This document shows positions 6,212 through 9,515 of a stretch of 9,515 bases of DNA, piece after piece. Every line of letters starts with the position of its first letter. Within the stretch, counting starts at the first letter, position 1. The notes beneath the pieces are model-generated. The model was not told the origin of the DNA. It saw only the letters and a list, made by a program, of their open reading frames with translations, and did not search any database. Source of the stretch: Deinococcales bacterium (GTDB lineage Bacteria > Deinococcota > Deinococci > Deinococcales > Deinococcaceae); assembly GCA_014378225.1 (NCBI GenBank), contig JACMOA010000297.1:1-9515 (forward strand). Reading direction: 5' to 3'. Both the position numbers and the translations under genes were made by a program.

Positions 6212-6247
6212 TTTAATACTTTAACTGATAATGATATACTCTTATCA
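6212..6247 (+). promoter_or_regulatory. Alkaline phosphatase promoter with overlapping Fur-family-like palindrome
   Basis: TATACT at 6235-6240 is a five-of-six match to the -10 consensus, with a weak -35 (TTTAAT, 6212-6217) 17 bp upstream. TGATAA (6226-6231) and TTATCA (6242-6247) form a perfect 6-bp inverted repeat around the -10. The left ten bases GATAATGATA equal the first half of the classical Fur box, and the right end TTATC equals its end with one extra base between. A Fur, Zur, Mur or PerR-type repressor is therefore possible. The assignment is inferred; the palindrome and -10 are seen. Confidence 0.5.
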
Positions 6248-6337
6248 AAAAATCCTCGCTCGAGGGTCAGTAGCACAATCTTGTGTTTTCCGTGCGACTT
6301 GACGCTTGCCTGACAGTGCGCTCATACCGTGAAGTGG

Positions 6338-8101
6338 ATGAAAAACGCAATATTTATGATGGCAGGTCTGGCGCTCCTCTCGAGCGCGGCCCAGGCGGCG
6401 AGCACGGTTAAAATTTATCCCTACAGCGGGGCTAAATTCCTGGCAGGTCAGAAGTTCGACTTGCGAATCGAAGTGGAAGGCATTCAGGGCGCAGACAGCT
6501 ACACTGTGACCCTGGACGGCAAGCCGGTGAACGGACTGGTGCGCTCGAGCAGTGGCGCGGGCAAGACCGAGTGGATGTTGCGCGACTTTATGTTCATGAC
6601 CAAAGGGGACCACACCCTCAGCGTGAGCGTCACCGACGGTAGTGGTACCAAAACCCAGACTGCCACCTGGAACGCGGTGGTCAATGCTCGAGTGGGCAAG
6701 CAGGCCAAAAATATCATCGTGTTTTGGGGCGACGGCATGGGCTGGAACACCCTGCAAGCCGCTGAAATCATTGGCAAGGGTTACAACCCGGTCAACGGTC
6801 AGCCGCTGGGTCGCCTGAACATAAACACCAAGGTGGACGGCATGGCCAGCGTCACCACCTCGAGCTATGACAGCGTGATGGCTGACTCTGCCAACACCGC
6901 CTCGAGCTTTATGACCGGACAAAAGGTGCTGGTCAACGCGCTCAACGTGTCCCCGGATAACACTCCCGAGACCCTGGACAACCCCAGATTCGAGACCCTG
7001 GCGGAGATGCTGAACCGCACCCGTGGTATGGGCATTGGCATCGTGAGCACCACCTACGGCACCGACGCTTCTCCCGCTTCCGTGACCACCCACACCCGCA
7101 GGCGCGGCGATTCCGCCGCCATCGCCGACCAATACTTCACCGGAGCAGCCAAACCCGATGTGATGCTGTTCGGCGGCTCTTACGACTTTATTCCTCAAAC
7201 CAGCCCCGGCTCGAGGCGTAAAGACAACAAAAACTGGATTGACGAGTCTCAGAAACTTGGCTTCAGCTTTGTGGATAGCCGCACGAGTCTGCTAGCCGCC
7301 AACACCAATAAGCTGTTCGGGCTGTTCAACCTGGACAACATGCCCAGCTACCTGGACCGCGCCCAGTACAAAGACCCCAAAATGATTGGCAGCTTTACCG
7401 ACATGCCCTACCTGTGGGACATGACCAACAAGGCCATCGAGACGCTGAGCAAAAATTCCAACGGCTTCATCTTGTTCGTAGAAGCGGGCATGATTGACAA
7501 GTACGAGCACCCCCTGGACTGGCAGCGCGGCCTGTGGGACGTGCTCGAGCTGGATAAGACCGTGGAGCAGGCCCGAAACTGGGCTGCCGCACGCGGTGAT
7601 ACTCTGGTTCTGGTCACCGCCGACCACTCGCACAGCATCAGCGCTTATGGCGGCTATGACCTTAGCAAAGGTCCAGGTCAGCGTAGCGCGGTGGGTGTTT
7701 ACGAGAAAGCGGGCTTTCCCGACTACTACAAGAATCTGGATGCCAATGGTATTCCACTGGTACAAAACAAAGCCACCCGTGGCCTTGCCGTGGGCTTTGC
7801 CGCAGTTCCCGATTATTGTGAAAACTACATTGGCAGTGGCCCCGTGACCCAAAGCCCTACGGTGAGCGACGGCAAGGGCGGCTTTGTTCCCAACCCCGAG
7901 ATTTGCAAAACCGGCGTGCAGCGCACCGGAAACCTGGACCCCGCCTCGAGCCAAGGTGTTCACACCTCGGACCCCTTCCCCCTGTTTGCTTACGGCCCCG
8001 GCAGCCAGAACTTCATGGGACCGATGGACCAAACTGAGCTGTTCTTCAGCATGGCTAAAGCATTGGGTCTCAACCCCGCCAGCGAAGCCCGCAAGAAGTA
8101 A
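6338..8101 (+). CDS. Secreted PhoA-type alkaline phosphatase with N-terminal Ig-like domain
   Basis: A 587-residue phosphomonoesterase that frees inorganic phosphate outside the cytoplasm. Residues 1-21 are a signal peptide ending AQA. Residues about 22-118 form a beta-rich Ig-like module ([13 protein letters not shown] to ATWNAVV) not found in E. coli PhoA. The catalytic domain follows. D132 (GDGMG), nucleophile S184 (ADSANTAS), D243 and S245 (TDASPAS, matching PhoA D153/T155), E382, D387 and H391 ([11 protein letters not shown]), D429 and H430 (TADHSHS) and H542 (VHTSDPFP) account for the two-zinc plus magnesium site. C494 and C523 lie in a late insertion and may form a disulfide. I chose the ATG at 6338; an in-frame GTG at 6329 adds three residues, and neither has a good ribosome site. 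A hairpin terminator follows. Enzyme class is certain, physiological substrate is not. Confidence 0.93.
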   Translation: MKNAIFMMAGLALLSSAAQAASTVKIYPYSGAKFLAGQKFDLRIEVEGIQGADSYTVTLDGKPVNGLVRSSSGAGKTEWMLRDFMFMTKGDHTLSVSVTDGSGTKTQTATWNAVVNARVGKQAKNIIVFWGDGMGWNTLQAAEIIGKGYNPVNGQPLGRLNINTKVDGMASVTTSSYDSVMADSANTASSFMTGQKVLVNALNVSPDNTPETLDNPRFETLAEMLNRTRGMGIGIVSTTYGTDASPASVTTHTRRRGDSAAIADQYFTGAAKPDVMLFGGSYDFIPQTSPGSRRKDNKNWIDESQKLGFSFVDSRTSLLAANTNKLFGLFNLDNMPSYLDRAQYKDPKMIGSFTDMPYLWDMTNKAIETLSKNSNGFILFVEAGMIDKYEHPLDWQRGLWDVLELDKTVEQARNWAAARGDTLVLVTADHSHSISAYGGYDLSKGPGQRSAVGVYEKAGFPDYYKNLDANGIPLVQNKATRGLAVGFAAVPDYCENYIGSGPVTQSPTVSDGKGGFVPNPEICKTGVQRTGNLDPASSQGVHTSDPFPLFAYGPGSQNFMGPMDQTELFFSMAKALGLNPASEARKK

Positions 8102-8118
8102 GTTTTACGGCTCGAGCG

Positions 8119-8148
8119 CTCCCTTTCCACACCGGAAAGGGAGTTTTT
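8119..8148 (+). terminator. Intrinsic terminator after the alkaline phosphatase
   Basis: CTCCCTTTCC (8119-8128) pairs perfectly with GGAAAGGGAG (8134-8143) around the loop ACACC, followed by five T residues. CTCGAG copies flank the hairpin at 8111 and 8151. Confidence 0.9.
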
Positions 8149-8195
8149 AACTCGAGGGTGAGCGAAATAAACACAATCTTCACCGCTCGAGCAAG

Positions 8196-8207
8196 GATAA
8201 TACAATC
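8196..8207 (+). promoter_or_regulatory. -10-like element directly before the CxxC protein start
   Basis: GATAAT (8196-8201) matches the -10 consensus in five of six bases and ends six bases before the ATG at 8208. That spacing would start transcription at or next to the start codon, the leaderless arrangement common in Deinococcus relatives. A competing reading is that AAGGA (8193-8197) is a ribosome site on a longer transcript. No good -35 is visible. Confidence 0.4.
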
Positions 8208-8645
8208 ATGAACCGACGCACTTTTTTAGCCACCACCGGCATTTTTACCCTGTCGTTTCTAGGACAATCCAGGGCGGCGGAATCGCTCAAGTTTGCAGAC
8301 CTGTACAGCAAAATTACCGTGCGCGGGGTGGAGTTTTCACCCCGCCTCAAGGGCCTCAATGGTCAAAAGGTAGAGATGAAGGGCTACATGGCCCCACCCC
8401 TCAAGCCCAAGCTGGACTTCTTTGTGCTGACCCGTCAGCCGCTGGCGATGTGTCCGTTTTGTACCACCGCCGCCGACTGGCCCCCAGACATCGTGCTGGT
8501 GATTATGCCGGACGGCAAAGAACTCAGTCCTAGTACGGGGGCGCTCGAGGTGACGGGTCGGCTCGAGGTGGGCATCAAGCGCGACGATGAAACGGGTTTT
8601 GTCAGTTTGGTGCGGCTTTATGCGGACGGCGTAAAGGAAATCTAG
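8208..8645 (+). CDS. Tat-exported CxxC protein of unknown function (DUF3299-like?)
   Basis: A 145-residue exported protein. The N-terminus (MNRRTFLATTGIFTLSFLG) has a twin-arginine motif, RRTFLA, a hydrophobic core and a likely cleavage near SRAA at 21-24, so it is probably exported folded, often a sign of a bound metal or cofactor. The mature part is a compact beta-rich domain. M81-C82-P-F-C85 sits in the sequence LAMCPFCTTAADWPPD and could bind metal or act in thiol chemistry. Later strands LEVTGRLEVGIK and GFVSLVRLYADG are conserved-looking. It resembles small proteins (DUF3299-like) encoded beside LolD/FtsX-type ABC genes, including, as I recall, zinc-starvation clusters in proteobacteria. 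That link is inference. The ABC genes follow after a terminator and a probable new promoter. Confidence 0.7.
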   Translation: MNRRTFLATTGIFTLSFLGQSRAAESLKFADLYSKITVRGVEFSPRLKGLNGQKVEMKGYMAPPLKPKLDFFVLTRQPLAMCPFCTTAADWPPDIVLVIMPDGKELSPSTGALEVTGRLEVGIKRDDETGFVSLVRLYADGVKEI

Positions 8646-8664
8646 CCTTGCTAGCAAACATTTA

Positions 8665-8694
8665 GGGCGCACCCTTGTGCGCCCCTCTTTTTTT
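8665..8694 (+). terminator. Intrinsic terminator after the CxxC protein gene
   Basis: GGGCGCAC (8665-8672) and GTGCGCCC (8677-8684) form a perfect GC-rich stem around CCTT, followed by CTC and seven T residues to 8694. Confidence 0.92.
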
Positions 8695-8697
8695 GAC

Positions 8698-8744
8698 TTG
8701 AACTTTTTTGAGGCGAACTTGTTTGAACTGGCTTTTTTGAGCTG
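8698..8744. repeat. Imperfect T-rich direct repeats
   Basis: TTGAACTTTTTTGAG (8698-8712) recurs as TTGAACTGGCTTTTTTGAG from 8723, differing mainly by four inserted bases, with a further shortened TTTGAACT overlap between them. The stretch lies between the terminator and the probable ABC promoter. It may be slippage-derived spacer or an upstream promoter element. Confidence 0.35.
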
Positions 8745-8765
8745 ACCTTTGCCTGACCTTAAAGC

Positions 8766-8802
8766 TTGACGATAAATTGTTCTCAATATCAGCCCCAGGA
8801 GA
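8766..8802 (+). promoter_or_regulatory. Probable promoter and ribosome site of the LolD-like gene
   Basis: TTGACG (8766-8771) is a good -35 with TATCAG (8787-8792) 15 bp downstream as a fair -10. AGGAGA (8797-8802) lies six bases before the ATG at 8809. Between the two promoter boxes, GATAA (8771-8775) and TATC (8787-8790) echo the ends of the palindrome at the phosphatase promoter, but the match is weak. Confidence 0.4.
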
Positions 8803-8808
8803 CCTCAT

Positions 8809-9477
8809 ATGTTGCAAACGCAGGGAATACAACACCGTTACGGCTCTGAGGTTACGCTCGAGTACCCGGACTTCACGCTCGAGGCCGGAGGTCAACTGGT
8901 CGTGACCGGGCCGTCTGGGTCAGGTAAAACTACCCTGCTGCACTTTGTGGCTGGCCTGCTGCGGCCCAGTGCAGGTACTATCAAGCTGGATTCCCTCGAG
9001 ATTACTGCACTAGGAGAGTCGCAAAGGGACTCATACCGCTCGAAGAACATTGGTTACGTGTTTCAAGACTTTCACTTAATGGAAGGCTATAGTGCGCTCG
9101 AAAACGTGTTGTTGGGGCTGGGGCTGGCCTCCAGGCAGAACAAAATGCGGGCGCTCGAGGTTTTGAGTCTGGTGGGTCTGGGCAAACGTACAGGACACAC
9201 CCCGCGCCAACTGTCCACCGGAGAGCGGCAGCGGGTGGCGCTGGCTCGAGCGGTGGCACACCGTCCCAAAATCTTGCTGGCGGACGAACCCACCGCGCAC
9301 CTGGACCGACGGCGAGCAACGGAAGCGCTCGAGCTGCCCAAAACCACGGCCTCGAGTATTGGAGCAAGTCTGATGGTGGTCACACACGACGAGCGGGTGA
9401 TGGACGTTTTTGCGCGTCGGCTCGAGGTGGGAAGTTCTGGCCTTGAAGCTCTGGCTCGAGCAGAGGTGCTGGCATGA
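8809..9477 (+). CDS. ABC transporter ATP-binding protein, LolD/MacB family
   Basis: A 222-residue ATPase of the group that partners with FtsX-fold permeases (LolD, MacB, FtsE), which generally drive mechanotransmission or periplasmic extrusion rather than import. Walker A GPSGSGKTT is at 34-42, Q-loop Q86 in YVFQDFHLM, Walker B ILLADEP at 155-161 and switch H193 in VVTHD. The YVFQxFHLM sequence is typical of this family. The signature is LSTGERQRVALARA (135 onward), so LSGGQ is altered to LSTGE, and the D-loop reads AHLD. Both are tolerated variants, and LSTGE-like signatures occur in this family. Its stop overlaps the next start by four bases (ATGA). It contains eight CTCGAG copies in under 700 bp, the densest gene here. 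The substrate cannot be read; the CxxC protein just upstream is a likely functional partner. Confidence 0.88.
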   Translation: MLQTQGIQHRYGSEVTLEYPDFTLEAGGQLVVTGPSGSGKTTLLHFVAGLLRPSAGTIKLDSLEITALGESQRDSYRSKNIGYVFQDFHLMEGYSALENVLLGLGLASRQNKMRALEVLSLVGLGKRTGHTPRQLSTGERQRVALARAVAHRPKILLADEPTAHLDRRRATEALELPKTTASSIGASLMVVTHDERVMDVFARRLEVGSSGLEALARAEVLA

Positions 9478-9515
9478 TGTTCTGGATTGCGCTAAGAAAC
9501 CTGCGGGTACACTGG
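9474..9515 (+). CDS. Start of an FtsX/MacB-type ABC permease (cut by window edge)
   Basis: An open frame begins at ATG 9474, overlapping the ATPase stop as ATGA, and runs off the window as MMFWIALRNLRVHW. The pattern of a short hydrophobic start followed by ALRNLR and basic residues is how LolC/MacB/FtsX permeases usually begin, and such permeases normally follow a LolD-like gene. A second in-frame ATG at 9477 could be the start instead. Only 14 codons are visible, so the assignment leans on context. Confidence 0.6.
   Translation, partial: MMFWIALRNLRVHW

Larger units (their letters stand above)
5810..6337. other. 528-bp non-coding divergent region
   Basis: No convincing gene lies between the refined rhodopsin and phosphatase starts. 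From left to right it holds the rhodopsin ribosome site (5813-5821), a 6-bp and a 7-bp inverted repeat, a MITE-like element (5992-6131), and the phosphatase promoter with an overlapping palindrome. A clear sigma-70 promoter for the rhodopsin strand could not be picked out with confidence. Only two CTCGAG copies occur, one of them inside the MITE-like element. Confidence 0.75.

Noticed and set aside
6245..7198. 317-residue open frame antisense to the phosphatase
   Set aside because: Low-complexity Gly/His/Val composition typical of an antisense shadow; the plus-strand frame has a complete set of PhoA active-site residues.
7292..8032. 246-residue antisense open frame within the phosphatase
   Set aside because: A shadow of the same well-supported gene, with no recognisable domain and no ribosome site.
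8809..9477. LSTGE in place of LSGGQ as a sign of a broken ATPase
   Set aside because: Walker A, Q-loop, Walker B and switch histidine are intact, and such signature variants occur in active LolD/MacB relatives.
1..9515. CTCGAG repeats as a CRISPR array
   Set aside because: The unit is six bases, spacing is irregular, copies lie inside genes, and no cas genes are present.

Overview
The window is bacterial, with tightly packed genes, strong AGGAGG-type ribosome binding sites and roughly mid-50s % GC by eye. The best guess is a member of Deinococcota. The grounds are a DtxR-type manganese operon, a xanthorhodopsin-class pump, possible leaderless promoters, and a genome saturated with one short palindrome as cyanobacteria are with HIP1. 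The sequence contains no ribosomal marker, so this placement is an inference of moderate to low confidence.

Layout. (1) 158-1628, minus strand: a zinc-type nucleoside deaminase translationally coupled to a two-domain VOC (glyoxalase-fold) protein. (2) 1629-1899: divergent control region ending in a DtxR/MntR-type operator. (3) 1900-4546, plus strand: a complete SitABC/MntABC-type manganese (or iron) ABC importer (binding protein, ATPase, permease), then a 26-bp tandem repeat and a bidirectional terminator. (4) 4656-5809, minus strand: a retinal-binding proton pump of the xanthorhodopsin/Gloeobacter-rhodopsin type, followed 17 bp later by a 74-residue two-helix membrane protein. (5) 5810-6337: a long non-coding stretch with two inverted repeats upstream of the rhodopsin, a 140-bp MITE-like element with 16-bp terminal inverted repeats and a 5-bp target duplication, and a promoter overlapped by a Fur-family-like palindrome. 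(6) 6338-9515, plus strand: a secreted PhoA-type alkaline phosphatase with an Ig-like N-terminal domain, a Tat-exported CxxC protein, and a LolD/MacB-type ATPase overlapping the start of a permease cut by the window edge.

How the parts fit. Metal handling is the common thread: a manganese importer under an apparent metalloregulator site, a zinc/magnesium phosphatase under a possible Fur-family site, and an exported cysteine protein beside an ABC system of the kind found in some zinc-starvation regulons (the last link is inference). The rhodopsin pair looks like a separate, possibly acquired, light-energy module.

The most striking feature is global. The hexamer CTCGAG occurs 63 times by hand count in 9.5 kb, about one per 150 bp against about 2.3 expected, in all reading frames and between genes. 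It is nearly absent from the rhodopsin operon.
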